A DNA stretch of 64,000 bases from Adiantum capillus-veneris (GCA_014529385.2 CM043966.1:95134587-95198586); one strand, 5' to 3'. Counted from the stretch's first letter, positions 1-12,069 are shown. The notes: generated by a model from the letters alone, not told the origin. Program-made: numbers and translations.

Positions 1-716
1 CTTGTAGTGGTGGACATACAAGAGTATGTTTCAAAAGGTGTGGTATGCCAAAAGACCAAGTATGATAGAGGGAAACAACCTGGGTTACTCCAGCCATTGT
101 CAGTCCCCAATTCACCATGGGAGAGTATATCCATGGATTTTATCTTTGGATTACCTAAGTCTATCCATGGGAATACGGGAATATGGACAATAGTCGACAA
201 GTTTAGCAAGAAAGTACACTTTATTCCTGTCAAAAACACTATTAAGGCACACCAAATGGAAACTCTCTTCATATCTCAAATTTTCAAACACCATGGATTG
301 CAAACATCCATCGTGTCAGATAGAGATCCTAGAATGACCAAGAATTTTTGGATCGGATCTCTTTGAAAATCTAGGTACAAGACTGAATTTCTCTTCAGCT
401 TGTCACCCCCAAACGGATGTCCAAAGGGAGATAGCCAATCTTTCAATTCTTGATCTACTAAAGACTTATGTTAAGGAAGTATTTACCCATTGTAGAGTAT
501 GCTTGCAATAATACTATACTACTATGCAAGGCACCTTTTGAGATCATAGAAAAAAGACCTAAAAGTCCCTTGCTACTTAAAGTACATGGAAAGATCTTCG
601 CTGTTGATGATGAGTATAGCCATCACCTACAAGAATATTTCCAAAAGATTAAGGAGGCTATATCCATCTCTCAACAAAGGAAAAAAGCTGCTACAATGCT
701 TACAATGCTACATTAG
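1..716 (+). pseudogene. gypsy family A integrase, decayed
   Basis: Integrase of a Ty3/gypsy polyprotein, which would insert element cDNA into the nuclear genome. The first frame (1-366, open at the left edge) shows the core landmarks: a start resembling ISMDFIFGLPKS with the first catalytic Asp, then IVDKFSKK, then IVSDRDPR with the second Asp. After 366 the frame is lost. The catalytic region around HPQTD is readable in another frame near 400-420, and a third frame (468-716) carries the C-terminal segment with FEIIEKRPKSP and KVHGKIF. The same C-terminal segment occurs in copy A3 (33007-33207, minus strand). At least two frameshifts make this non-functional. Confidence 0.8.
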
Positions 717-1067
717 AGTAAGCAAATGTACATGTTTCTTTTAAATGACCAATGTTTTTTTCTTATAAGACTAATTCTCTTTTTATGGTACACAAATTTA
801 AATATCATGCATGCTTATAATCATGTTTGTGACGATGACGTCTCTCAAACACCAAGTAAAATTTACTAACTCTACTTTGGGAGAATAATATGGACTAAAG
901 ATCAGACATGCTTGCGGCAGCTACGTCTCCCAAGCACCAAATGGATTAGTCATCCATCTTGGAATGATGTCATAGGATAAAAAGGGATCCTCTACCCACT
1001 AAGAAACTAAGGCTTTAGCTCTTCTACCTCATAGTCAAGAATGACTATGATTTCAAGAGAGAGATAA

Positions 1068-1814
1068 TGTCATAAATGTAATATCTAACCAACCCAAATT
1101 ATTTTCCCATATTAAACTTATCATTTAATGTGGGAGAAAAAATGGGAACAAGGGTTAGAATATAGACATGTTCTTATGGATCTATCTCAACACAGGGCCA
1201 AAGTTAAAGGGGTCCAAATGAGAGATGGTCTGTCAAAGAGCAATGCTAGCTAATGAAGCTTAAATACCTTAGGGTTAGCTTCATTAAAGACCTCCAAAGG
1301 TTAGTGTTAAAAGTCCTTTGACCTTAGGCAAGCTAGGGCAGTTTTTGAGGTGGAAACCTGGTCCAAGCTGAACTTGAGGTGAGAACCTTCTCCAAGCTTA
1401 AAGGGCTCAAGGTGTTCCAAAAAATTCAACAAGATCCCTACTCAAGGGGGGGTGAGCCCTTATTGTAGGAGCTAGAGAGAGAACACACACACCCTCACAC
1501 AAGTCAATCATTGCCTAATGAAGCAAAAGGGACACATGTCAATTTCCTCTCCATGCTGCCCTCATAAGGTGCCTAAAAGCCTATTGGTTGGCCTCCCAAG
1601 GGTTCCAATGATAATTTTACTAATTTAATTAATTGTGTATGCATTTATCAAGGTCTCTCTCTCTCAAAGGGGAAAGGGGGACACTTGTCCCAAGGCTAGC
1701 ATGCTTGCTTGATATGCACCATGCATGTGATTGGCTAGGCTTGTAGGGGTCCAATCATCTTCTAGCATGAGCTACAAACAAGGAAGCTAGGGGCTAGCTT
1801 AGGGGGGTATACTC

Positions 1815-1850
<36 letters not shown>

Positions 1851-1852
1851 AC

Positions 1853-1927
<75 letters not shown>

Positions 1928-2605
1928 GTGTGAAGTGCAAAGTGCAAGAGCTCCATCTCCTTCTCCAAGCTTGTTAAAAATTTGAGTGCCTACACCAACA
2001 CTCTTGGCTATGGAATGCAAATCCAACCAAGAGTCATGCTTCAATGCTTAAAGCTTACCGTCTTCTCCATCTTCATTACTATGCTATTATATATGCTAAG
2101 CAAGAAGAGTGATGATAAGTGAGGAACTATTTCTTTCTCCTATGAATGATTCTTCTTCGTCTTCCCTACCCTCATTCCCCGTTATCTCTCTCCACCTTTG
2201 AAGGTGTTTGAGGCCCTGGGACTGAGGCCGGGATGATTAATGCTTTTACAAATTTTATGTTATGCTCGTGATGCATGAATCTTTCCATTGTCATTGCATC
2301 AGCTAGGTCACAAGGAACACAAAGATTGTATCGTACCAAGTCTCTCTTGATGGGAGAATCTATAGTACAAAAGCCTATTGGAGGGGGGACCGGCTCCACA
2401 TAAATCCGGTCCTCAACTGTTGTCATGTTCTCTAATTTTGTCTCTTGCAAAAGTAGTGTTCATGCCAAGTTAATTAAGTATAATGGTTATGTTGCGACCG
2501 CTAATTAAGTTCACTCTCTATGTTCTCAACTTTAGTCTCAAAAAATACTCACTTAAATTCTCTTAATTCTGCTATTCTCAAAGGTCTTAGGCCATTTCCA
2601 TTACA
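1068..2605 (+). repeat. 3' LTR of gypsy A1
   Basis: Starts TGTCAT and ends CCATTACA (TG...CA), 1538 bp. It is preceded by a purine-rich run (CAAGAGAGAGATAA) that serves as polypurine tract. The same start and end occur at the other family A LTRs in the window: 17459-19048, 30399-32156 and 58903-60597. It contains a poly-C and a CT tract. Confidence 0.85.
1817..1924. repeat. poly-C run followed by (CT)n
   Basis: About 34 consecutive C residues followed by about 35 CT dinucleotides, inside the A1 LTR. The long Glu-Arg repeat proteins predicted here on the other strand are simple-repeat translations, not genes. Confidence 0.95.
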
Positions 2606-2639
2606 CACTCGCCAGTCCATATGAAGATTGTGATTAAAC

Positions 2640-3260
2640 TGTATAGGGGTTTCACAATTATGGTGTACATGTAGATAAGACGTCGGTAATATCCACAATG
2701 CCCCATAAATATTGAACCTCCCTTACTGTGTTTTGCCTTGGTAATTCTATGATTACATTTACCTTATCTTCATCTGTAGCGATTTCGTTTGCAGACACAA
2801 TATGCCCTAGGATTTTTCCTTATCGCACCATAAAAATACATTTTTTTGGGTAGTAGGTCATTAATTGTTGAAATGTAGTAGGTGCATTTGTTAAACCAAA
2901 TGGCATCACTCTACATGCATAAATGCCCCACTCTGTAGCAAACACAGTCTTGAACTGATCTTCCAAGCAAACACGGTCTTGAACTGATCTTCCAACTTAA
3001 CCCCTAATTGGTTATAGCCAGAGAATTCATCTATGAAGTTGTAGGTCTATTTGCCTGCCAACCTTTCTAGTACGTGTTCAGTAATAGGAAGAGGATAGTT
3101 GTCGGATTGTCACAACATTTACTTCTTTTTTTTTTACAGACACGTTACTTGCCGTTCTTTTTAAAAACCACCACAATGGATGATACCCAATCTGTGTGCT
3201 CTATCTCATAGATAGATTCTGCTTCCATAAGCTTGTCTATCTCCTCCTTTTTATGTGCTT
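2640..3260 (-). pseudogene. gypsy family C reverse transcriptase, decayed
   Basis: Reverse transcriptase of a minus-strand Ty3/gypsy element, visible only as frameshifted pieces. Reading minus from 3260: a segment with KLMEAESIY and DWVSSIVVV (RT N-terminus, before the conserved PKK); further on [11 protein letters not shown] with TTFQQLM (the MPFGLxNAP box); then KILGHIVS and an EDKVNVI stretch. The part with the catalytic YxDD box is missing between them. Stops interrupt every frame. It follows a protease and spacer region upstream (3585-4860), so this is the remains of one pol gene. Confidence 0.75.
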
Positions 3261-3584
3261 AGAAAATGTATCATTGTAGGTATAGGGACGTTTTTTGCTT
3301 GGTTTTGCATCAGATTTCAAAGGAATAGAATTCTCACAAATGTTCGAATATACTCCCTTAAAATCCTTGTATGACCATGCAAAAACATGTCTAAACTCCT
3401 TAAGCGTTTTGATCAGTAGGTCCTCTTCTTCCTCGCTTAAATCGGTTGCAATAAAAGCAGGTCTAGGATTTTATCATGTCTTTGCTAAGTCTATTCTCTT
3501 TGCGTTCTCTGGACCGTCATAAGACTCATTTGGCTTAGGTTCTCTCATGGGTTGTTGAAGTATTAGTTTCCTATCCTGGATAGT

Positions 3585-4860
3585 TTACTTGCAATAATGA
3601 GGAGGTACATCAATCTTATTGCCTCCCTCACTGGCATCAGTCACTTCACTACTCTCCATTTTTGTAGTCCACACATTCTTTAGGGTATGATTAAGATCAC
3701 TCCATCTCCTTTTTCTTTCAACTTTGGTGAGAATTGGATCTCCAAAGACATCCAATTTCTCCTTTGCCACCTTCTTTTCAGCTTTGTTGGTTTTTGGTTT
3801 CAAAAGTCTCGCTCTTAGCCCTGGATCCTTAGCCAATTGCATAAACCGTCCTGACATCTTATCCTGAACACAATCAATAGCATTGATTTTCATAAGAAAG
3901 TGTATTTTGCTCTGGATTTTAGGCATAGTCCAAAGTCTTTTGTTTAGAATTTTTTTTTCTCTCCATTCTCCGTACCACTTCTGTCGTCTCAAACTTTGAT
4001 TTGGAAAGTCATAGTACACTTCATTGTCTCTGTCACATGGATTTTCATTCTTCAATTCTTGAGACCTCTCATCGTCAGCTCCATCTTTGTTCTCGCTCAA
4101 ATATATTGGAAGAATCATGGTAAACCTCGTTGTTTTCCTTCACATGTTTTGTAGGTATCCGCAAAAATCCTACCACTTGGATATCAAGATTTGTTTCAGG
4201 CTTCTCTTCCATTATTTCTTCATGCTCTAGGTCTTCCTCGTCTTCTTCATCAATCTGGCAAAAGATGTAGGATGGCACAATATCCTAGCCATGCTCATCA
4301 CAAAATTTTGTGGGAGTGGTTTTGTTGACACATACGTCTAGCGTAGCCAAAATCTTAGTCAATTCTAGGGGTTCTACCTTGTCCTCTAGAAAGGGATCTC
4401 GCATATAAGCCTCATCTTCTAAAATTCTTTCCTAGGAACTCTAATTATTCTCCAAATTTTTGAATTGGGATGCTCCACACATCCATACCTCCTTCTTTTT
4501 GCATAACCATGCAGGGATTTCAAAACCACTTAAGGTTACTGAGTCAAATTCTTCCACAGGTGTCTTGGTCACATCTCTATAACTGTGATCTCTCATGTTT
4601 ACACACGTTGTGGTTTCAGCATGTCTCAAGTATAGATAATCATATCCCCAATCTTGTACCAACTTGAGCTGCCTCATGAATGGTCTTCCAAGGATGATTT
4701 CATAATACATTTTTTGCCGAAATCTACTATGGCAAAAGTATGTTGATACTCTATACCACAAGAAGACACCACTATCGATTCTAATAAACCCGTGGGTCTT
4801 TCAACATGTCCATCTGCTAGTTGCAATTTCATACGTTGTTGTGAAGCTCCACTACCATGC
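3585..4860 (-). pseudogene. gypsy family C protease and pol spacer, decayed
   Basis: Minus-strand reading from 4860 gives the body of a retroviral-type aspartic protease: KLQLADGHVERPTGLL, then YQHTFAIVDF, then ILGRPFMRQLKL, a typical C-terminal flap-to-end motif. After 4441 come acidic and basic spacer peptides (4278-4075 and 4118-3585) that link protease to RT in this family. Several frame changes occur (near 4750, 4440 and 4100). The N-terminal catalytic part is absent here, but a same-family N-terminal fragment with LDSGAG lies at 12660-12868. The copia element 4889-10435 begins just beyond the readable protease. Confidence 0.7.
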
Positions 4861-4888
4861 TAATAAATATACCAGGAAGATGCACATC

Positions 4889-5078
4889 TGAAGGAGTACG
4901 AGCGGAAGTGTGACAAGAGAGAGTACGAGAAGAAGAGCACGACGATATGGTGAACTCGCTCTACTGTAATGTGTAGAGCATAGTGAGTTCTTATTAGGTT
5001 TTTACAAAAGAATATGTGTACATACCTGGCGGCCCGCCCACTTACCTGGGCGACCACATTGGGCTTTATACCCCAACA
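4889..5078 (-). repeat. 3' LTR of the copia element
   Basis: 190 bp, on the minus strand starting TGTTGGGGTATAAAG and ending CTTCA. It matches 10246-10435 except at 5 positions. The polypurine tract (minus strand TAAGTGGGAGGT) directly precedes it. Confidence 0.97.
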
Positions 5079-5090
5079 ACCTCCCACTTA
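5079..5090 (-). other. copia polypurine tract
   Basis: Minus-strand TAAGTGGGAGGT ends exactly where the 3' LTR begins. This is the usual plus-strand primer site for plant copia elements. Confidence 0.85.
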
Positions 5091-5167
5091 AAGTCCAATG
5101 TGGTACTTTAAGTGTGAGAGAAGCTACTATACAAGATCATATACAAGAGATGTAGAGAAGTGATGTA

Positions 5168-8100
5168 CTACCCTACACCTAACTGCTTGCGAAAATGCGC
5201 AAAGCTCTCTGAGGGAAGTCCTTTTGTAAGTAGATCAGCAGGATTTTCTGTGGTGTGAACTTTGACAAGCTGAAGTTGCTTATGCTCAAGCATTTCCCTG
5301 ATGAAATGATACTTCACATCCACATGCTTTGTCTTTGAGTGATAAACTGGATTGCGAGCCAATTGTATAGCACTTTGACTATCACAATATAACACAGGCA
5401 TCTCTTCTTTGATTCCCAAATCTGTTACTAGTCGATTAAGCCAAATTGATTCTTTGCATGCCTCTGATGCTACAACATATTTAGCCTCTGTAGTAGACTG
5501 AGTAACACAATCTTGTAATCTAGAACTCCATGATACTGCTCCACCAGCCAATGTAAAGACATACCCTGACGTAGACCTTCAGTTGTCTAAGTCACCTGCA
5601 TAATTTGAGTCTGTAAAACCCTTTACACTTAGCTCCTGACTCCCATAGCATATACGCATACTCTTTGTAGCTTTCAGGTATCTCAATATTCCTTTTACTG
5701 CCTCCCAATGTTTCTTGCCTGGGTTTGACATGTATCGACCTACTACTCCCACTGCAAATGCAATGTCTGGACGAGTAGAAATCATTGCATACATCAAACT
5801 ACCCATTGCAGACGCATATGGAATCTTATCCATTTCAGCCTGTTCTTCCTCAGACACAGGACAATCTTGTTTGCAAAGTTTCACATATGGTGGCAATGGA
5901 ACACTCAATGCCTTTCTTTTCTCCATATTGAAACGTTGCAAAACCTTGTCAATATACTCTGTTTGAGATAACCAAATCAACTTCTTTGATCTGTCTCTCT
6001 CAATGCGCATACCAAGTATATGACTTGCCTCACCCATGTCTTTCATGTCAAACAATTTTGCCATCTTTGACTTCAAAGCTGAAATTTCTTCCAAGTGCTT
6101 GCCAACAATCAACATGTCATCCACATACAAAATAAGGATCAGCCAACTGCCATCCTTAGCCTTCTTTGTATATAGACAGTGATCGAATTCACTACGTTTG
6201 TAGCCTTGAGAAATCATAAACTTGTGGAATTTATGGTACCATGCCCTCGGTGATTGTTTTAAGCCATAAAGACTCTTTAACAACTGGCATACCCAATCTT
6301 CCTTGCCTTTCTCAACAAACCCTTCTGGCTGCTGCATGTAAATTTCCACATCTAAATCACCATGCAAGAACGTTGTCTTGACATCCATTTGGTGCAACAC
6401 CAAATCTAATATGGCAACCAATGCAAGAAAGCATCTCAATGTAGCCATCTTGACCACCGGAGAGAAGACTTCATCAAAGTCAATGCCTTGTTCTTGCTTA
6501 AAGCCCTTGGCAACAAGCCTTGCTTTGTACTTTGGCTGACTATCAAGAGCGGTGATCTTATACCTGTAAACCCATTTACAAGGTAGAGCCTTTTTGCCCT
6601 GTGGTAATTTAACTAGCTTCCATGTCTTGTTTTTATGCAGAGCTGTCATCTCTGACTGCATGGCCAATTGCCAATTCCCGGAGTCCTTCATTTGCACTGC
6701 TTCCTTGTAACATGAAGGCTCATTGCAATCAGTCAACATGACATAGTTCATAGATGGAACAAACCTATCAAGAGGTCGCATGATACGTCCAGATCGACGC
6801 ACAATAGGTGGCTCAGGCTTAGCCACAACCTGTGGTTCCACTCTATCCTGTCCTTGCTCCTCTTGAGCCCTGAAATTTTGTCTTGCACGTGCAGGTCCAT
6901 CTTCTTGGAAGACAACTCTTCTAATCTCCTCAACCCTCTCTGGTTTAGAATGATATTTGGATTCATTAAAGTGAACATCATTGCTGCGGACAACCTTTCT
7001 GGATTCGGGATCCCAAAGTCTGTACCCCATCTCACCACAGTTACCATAGCCTAGAAAGATGCACTTTCTACTCTTTGGCTCAAGTTTGTTCCTAAATTCC
7101 TTTGGAACGTGAGTATATGCCTCACAGCCAAAGACTCTGAGATGCTTGTATGAGGGCATTTTGCCTGACCATACCATCTCTGCCACTGAATCCTTCTGCA
7201 AAACCTTGCTAGGAGATCTATTTACAAGATGAATAGCTATTGATACAACTTCATGCCAAAACCCATTTGGCAGCTGTGCATTAGACAACATACTTCTGAC
7301 CTTCTCTTGTATGGTCCTATTCATCCTCTCAGCAACACCATTTTGAGGAGGATTGTAAGGAGCAGTAAGTTCACGTTTTATACCTTTTGACTCACAAAAG
7401 TCCTGAAAGGCCTTTGAAACATACTCTCCACCATTCTCAGTGCGTAAGCATTCAAGCTTCTTGCCACTTTGATTCTCCACAAGTGTCACAAACGTTTTGA
7501 AAACACTAAACGCTTCATCCTTGTGCTTGAGAAAGTAAACCCATACTTTCCTCGAGTAATCATCTATAAATGTCATAAAGTAAGAAGCTCTCCCTAGAGA
7601 TAGGTTAGGCATAGGTCCACACAAATCACTATGAACAAGTGCCAACTGTGTATCTCTTCTACTGCTTCTATGCTTATGTGGCTGCTGTGTTTGCTTACCA
7701 TACAGACAATGTTCACAGAATTCAAAATCATTAAATGAAAAGCCAGGCAAATAACCAGAACGAGACAAGATTTCCATTACCTTCTTGGACATATGTCCTA
7801 ACCGGCTATGCCACAAAGAAACGTTCGGCTGCTCGGTTACATTGATTACATTTTTAGAGACATTTGATACATAAATCATGTAAAGTCCTCCAGACTTTAC
7901 TCCATGTGCTACTGTCATAGAACCCTTGGATATCTTCCACATGTTCTGTCCAAAAGTGGTGACGTAGCCAGCATCATCAAGTAAACCTGTGCTGATCAAG
8001 CTCTTTATAATTGCGGGAACATGTCTCACATTCTTCAGCGTGAAAGAAGAGCCATTCTGAAACATCAATTGAACATCTCCAACACCTAAGATCTCACATG

Positions 8101-9148
8101 TCTGCCCATTGCCTAGCCGAACATGATCTTTAGTGGTCACATAAGAGGTAAACCACTCCTTGTTTGGAGACACATGAAGTGATGCCCCTGAGTCTATAAT
8201 CCAGTCACTCAGTGCATTTCCATCAGATGTTGTAAGAAGAGTTGAGTCCATTGTATTCTTCAAGAAGTAGATGTCTCCTGACACTAGACTGTCATCCTCT
8301 GCAACAGTGTTTGTCACATTTATTTCTTGAATCTTCACTGAGGACTTGTTCTTCTCACCATGGTCTTCAGCTTTCTCTTTGCCTTTTTCTGCTTTCCATT
8401 CTCTGCAGTCTCTTTTCATGTGACCCTTCTTGCCACAATGGTAGCATTCTATGTCACTCTTGCGTTTAGCACTGCGGGACTTGCTACGAGACTGATTCCT
8501 CTTTCCACCTTTGTACTTTTCTTTGGTCCTTCCCCTGACAACTAAGGCTGTTCCTTTGCCTTTGTCCATTGTCTTTCTATTGGTTTCTTCAGTAAGCAGA
8601 CTTCCTTCTACACCTGCTATGTTCAAACCATCTGGAGGTGCAAAATTACTCAAAGCTGTGCGAAAATTGTCCCAACTTTCCGGCAATGTGATCAACAGGA
8701 ACATAGCTCTAGCAGGCTCATCAAACTTGACACCTTGAGCTGACAACTGACTATAGATTGTGTTGAATTCATTCAGATGATTGGACATAGGTGTCCCTTC
8801 TTTCATCTTCAAGTCAACAAGCTTCTTAAGCCAGTATACCTGTGAAGCTGCACTCTGCTTCTCATAAAGATCACTCAGCTTTAACCATGCTTGATAAGCC
8901 GACATCTCGTCTGCTACATTGAAGTAAACGCTTTCTGCCAAAGTCAGCATAATGGTAGAAAGTGCCAATTCATCCATTTCGCTCCATTCATCTTCGTCCA
9001 TATCTTCTGGTTTTATCCCCTTGAGCTTTATAGGTTTTATCTGCTTCTTTTGTACCAACACGTGCCAAATCTGCTTCTTCCACAATGGGAAATTGGTTCC
9101 ATCCAGCTTCTTGATATTGTAAAGAGCAGTGTCCTGTGATCCAACCAT
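5168..9148 (-). pseudogene. copia gag-pol polyprotein, one nonsense codon
   Basis: A 1327-codon frame starting at ATG 9148 and interrupted only by TGA at 5581-5579 (codon 1190), after which the same frame stays open to 5168. Order along the protein: gag domain (about 1-200), CCHC knuckle CYHCGKKGHMKRDC (235-248), aspartic protease IIDSGAS (around 319), integrase zinc-binding HxxxH and CxxC (about 447-482), integrase core (HSDLCGP near 508, LRTENGGEY near 570, NGVAER near 603), reverse transcriptase with YVDDM (around 1008), and RNase H beginning FTDSNYAGD (around 1178). The stop falls in the GDLDN-RSTSGY box, where CGA would be usual, so a C-to-T change is the simplest reading. The second integrase catalytic residue is Glu instead of the usual Asp. 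Such elements replicate through cytoplasmic virus-like particles and integrate in the nucleus. Confidence 0.95.
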
Positions 9149-10231
9149 AGCTACGCTTCACAGTGGTTTACTTTCCTGAGAAAAATTCGGCAGAGTTTCC
9201 CCTGTAAACTGACCTCTGAACCAATATCAACCTGTCAAATGAACCAAGAAAGCTTCAGATTCTGCATAAATTTCGGCAGAGTCTCCTTTGTAAAATGGCT
9301 CTGGTGTACTCAAAAACAGACCAAAAACAACTCAAAAAACACTGTCTCTCTGACACTGTAAGCTACGGGTAAACCTGTCCTGCACCTGTACTGTCTCTCA
9401 TTGTCCTGTCACTATCCTGTAAGCATAGACTGCGACAATGCCTCAACGGCAGTAAAGCAAAGATGCAATCCCAACTGTCTAACTCACAGTCAATACATCC
9501 TAGCTGCCTATCTAAGGGTGCTCGAGGGATCGCTCCAAGACCTGTATCACCAAAAGGATCTCAACATTCGAGAATCCCCCAGCTCAATTAAACCTCACTC
9601 GACCCTCAACAAAGGCTGCAGTAAATCTGACAGTACATAGACTTCCCACAAAGTCATACATCCACAAATTTCCCACTTTATGTTGTAACCGCTGCGGCGG
9701 TTGTTTGCTGCGTGACTCACAGCCAGCAAACCCTCAACAGACATACATCATCTCTGACAATACATCCCATGTGGAAGTACCTGCAATGTCAGGATGAAAT
9801 CTGGAATATCAAGCAGCAAACACAAGCTACCTGATGAACTAGTGGATGTCGCCTACAGTCTGTGTGTAGATGCGCCCGTGTCGTATGTGACATGCCTCCA
9901 AGAACTGTGAGCCGTCCTTCGATGTGTAGACAGCCACAAATCAACACTCTAGGAGTGTCGATATCCTCAGCACCTGCAGTCGTAGGCCGAAAACCCCAAA
10001 TTTGCAGAGTCGGATCTGCACCCGCCGAGACCACGCAGTCGAAAATGGTCTGCGCAGACCTTTGTCGAAGCCGAACGGTGGCCGAGATGACCTTAGAATG
10101 AAATTTTGAGAACACCAAGCCCTTAGGGCTTTCCCATAGGATTTGGGGCCGTGTCTTCGCCTATCAAATTTCACTCCAATCTGAGCTGGTGACTCTAGCC
10201 TCCTGCAGTGTTGCCCCGAGCCTCGATCTGA

Positions 10232-10243
10232 GCTCTGATACCA
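10232..10243 (-). other. copia primer-binding site
   Basis: Minus-strand TGGTATCAGAGC, two bases after the 5' LTR end. It matches the 3' end complement of initiator tRNA-Met, the standard primer for plant copia elements. Confidence 0.95.
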
Positions 10244-10245
10244 GA

Positions 10246-10435
10246 TGAAGGAGTACGAGCGGAAGTGCGACGAGAGAGAGTGCGAGAAGAAGAGCACAAC
10301 GATATGGTGAACTCGCTCTACTGTAATGTGTAGAGCATCGTGAGTTCTTATTAGGTTTTTACAAAAGAATATGTGTACATACCTGGCGGCCCGCCCACTT
10401 ACCTGGGCGACCACATTGGGCTTTATACCCCAACA
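10246..10435 (-). repeat. 5' LTR of the copia element
   Basis: 190 bp partner of 4889-5078, followed on the plus strand by target duplication ACATC. The untranslated leader of about 1.1 kb (9149-10231) lies between this LTR and the gag-pol start and holds no other gene that I can see. Confidence 0.97.
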
Positions 10436-10440
10436 ACATC

Positions 10441-11089
10441 AAGCTTAATTGAAGCTTCAGTGTTCAGGGCTTGGTAACGAGCTATTTATACGATTAATGT
10501 ATGCCAAATGCGGCTTTAAAGGGACAACAGATGCCTTAATGGTGATATAAAAAAAAGAGTATGCTTGAAATGAACACAGATGGGAGTTTATGATCTAGAA
10601 CTATAGTGCTTGAAGTGCTCTACCGGCATGTATTTACGGCTGGTCAATTGGAGCTACGATGAAAAAGTTATGGCAGTTTGAAGTTTGAGTCAATTGCAGA
10701 TCCATACCGGATTGGGCAACTGTAGCTGAGGGGACATAAATGAAGCCAATGCATGGGGCTAAAGTGCTCACTTTTTGGAGCACGTCCGTCCATTTAGATC
10801 AGCAATCGGAGTTCTGGCCGCCAAGTTATTACCAGTTTAAGTTTCCCCGGGGGCCAGTTTTGTGCTAGGTCGGTCACCTTGGTTGTTGTGCCATATGGGA
10901 ATTTTACAAGCTCAGTAGGGTTTATATCCGTTCTATGTAGCTTGAGAAGTCTATAGGAATTTACAGATCGTCAAATAGAGTCTGGGTTGATGAGATAATA
11001 CGGCTTGAGGCTGGTGTCAATTGTCGATATTGCTGAGCTGGATAATTTTTGGCAGCATCCGAGAAGCTGATATAAGCAATAAACAATCG
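10441..11089. other. no gene recognised
   Basis: About 650 bp downstream of the copia element with short frames only and no motif I recognise. It may be further decayed PPR-gene sequence upstream of the relic at 11090, but I cannot show that. Confidence 0.4.
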
Positions 11090-11400
11090 AGTGCAAAGGG
11101 AATTCCTTTCTCCAAATCCAATCGCCTGTACTTGCATCTCAAGGGCAAGAGACACTGACAAGGGAAACAAAATTCACGATGATATTGTTAGTCAAGGACT
11201 ACTACTACGAGGCAATGCCTTGGTTAAAGTTTATGGTCAAGTGTATGCCTAATGTGGTGCCCATATGGAAGCACATTGAGTTCTTGATTATCTCTTTGTC
11301 CAAAATGTCGTCTCCTAGAGTGTGCTGATTGCAGGTGCTTGGCAATGCTTTGGTCGATATGTATGCCAAATGTGGTGTCCCTTGAGGGGAACCGACCGCC
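11090..11400 (+). pseudogene. PPR protein relic
   Basis: Fragment of a plant pentatricopeptide-repeat protein of the large plant organelle RNA-binding family. In one plus-strand frame I read DKGNKIHDDIVSQG, RGNALVKVYGQ, CGAHMEAH, then VLDYLFVQNVVS and VLIAG, which follow the usual order of PPR helices (KQIHDDIV, GNALVDMYAKCG, NVVSW). A second, shifted frame at about 11338-11375 reads LGNALVDMYAKCG exactly as in functional family members. In-frame stops fall where Lys (in YAKCG) and Trp (in VVSW) are usual. No start, no downstream repeats and no DYW or E domain are visible, so this is a dead fragment. Confidence 0.75.
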
Positions 11401-11971
11401 CAAAAGGCCTAAAGCTCGCCCATAACCTAAAGAGAAGTCGGCCACCTATGGGATGGCACCCAATTAAAAAAGGGTTTGGAGAGTGTGTGAAAAGGAAAAA
11501 AAAGAGGAGAGCCATGGCATGGATCAGTAGGGAGCAGTGCAGAGAGGGGAGACATGAGCTCGCGGCGTCCATTCGGGTGCTCAAACGGGCATGGCTAGGA
11601 AACGGAAAGTGTAGAGCAAGCCATGGAGACCACATTTGGTTCAACTCTCGCCGATTTTTTTGCTATCCTCAATTTGGCCTGCCACATCATCAACAAGGGG
11701 TTACGCGCCACATCAGTCATTCACGGCGCCGTGACTGATGGGCATGAGTCAAAAAGGATTATTGCTTTTGATGAGACTACTGCATGGGTATTGAAAAAGG
11801 GGGAGGCGAGCGTGAAGCTAAAGGGTCGACCTCAAGGAGGAGGATCCCTCTCTCTCACTCTCGACATCAAGGAGGAATCGGCGGAGAGAGGAGAAAGGGT
11901 ATTTGAGCTAGGAGGATTTGAGGGAGAAGGATTCGAGGAGGAGGGGAAAGGCCATCGAGGAAGAGTAAAAT

Positions 11972-11973
<2 letters not shown>

Positions 11974-12066
<93 letters not shown>
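11974..12066. repeat. (CT)n microsatellite
   Basis: About 46 CT dinucleotides. The flanking predicted reading frames (11623-12357) are extensions through low-complexity DNA and show no recognised domain. Confidence 0.95.

Positions 12067-12069
<3 letters not shown>

Larger units (their letters stand above)
1..2605 (+). mobile_element. Ty3/gypsy family A, copy A1, 3' part
   Basis: The left edge of the window lies inside the pol region. The order is decayed integrase (1-716), a non-coding 3' internal stretch (717-1050), a polypurine tract just before 1068, and a 3' LTR to 2605. The same non-coding stretch and LTR recur at 30399-32440 (minus strand) and 58693-60597 (plus strand), which defines the family. 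The 5' part lies outside the window, so its target duplication cannot be checked; the base string after the LTR is CACTC. Confidence 0.85.
4889..10435 (-). mobile_element. Ty1/copia element, nearly intact
   Basis: A complete LTR retrotransposon of 5547 bp on the minus strand. It has 190 bp LTRs at both ends, a primer-binding site next to the 5' LTR (10232-10243), a polypurine tract next to the 3' LTR, and a single gag-pol frame (9148 to 5168) broken by one stop. The 5-bp target duplication ACATC is present at 4884-4888 and 10436-10440. I count 5 differences between the two LTRs over 190 bp, about 97.4% identity, so the insertion is recent. It sits next to decayed family C gypsy sequence. Confidence 0.97.

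Noticed and set aside
1762-2044. Minus-strand frames with long Arg-Glu repeats
   Set aside because: They are translations of the CT tract in an LTR. The same holds at 11832-12191, 39157-39438, 47396-47632, 47792-48001 and 49664-50011.
5715-9139. Several plus-strand frames of 60-83 codons
   Set aside because: They lie antisense to the copia gag-pol frame and show no domains.
11322-11973. Plus-strand frames of 116-138 codons
   Set aside because: They run through the PPR relic and low-complexity DNA, and composition is unlike a protein family.
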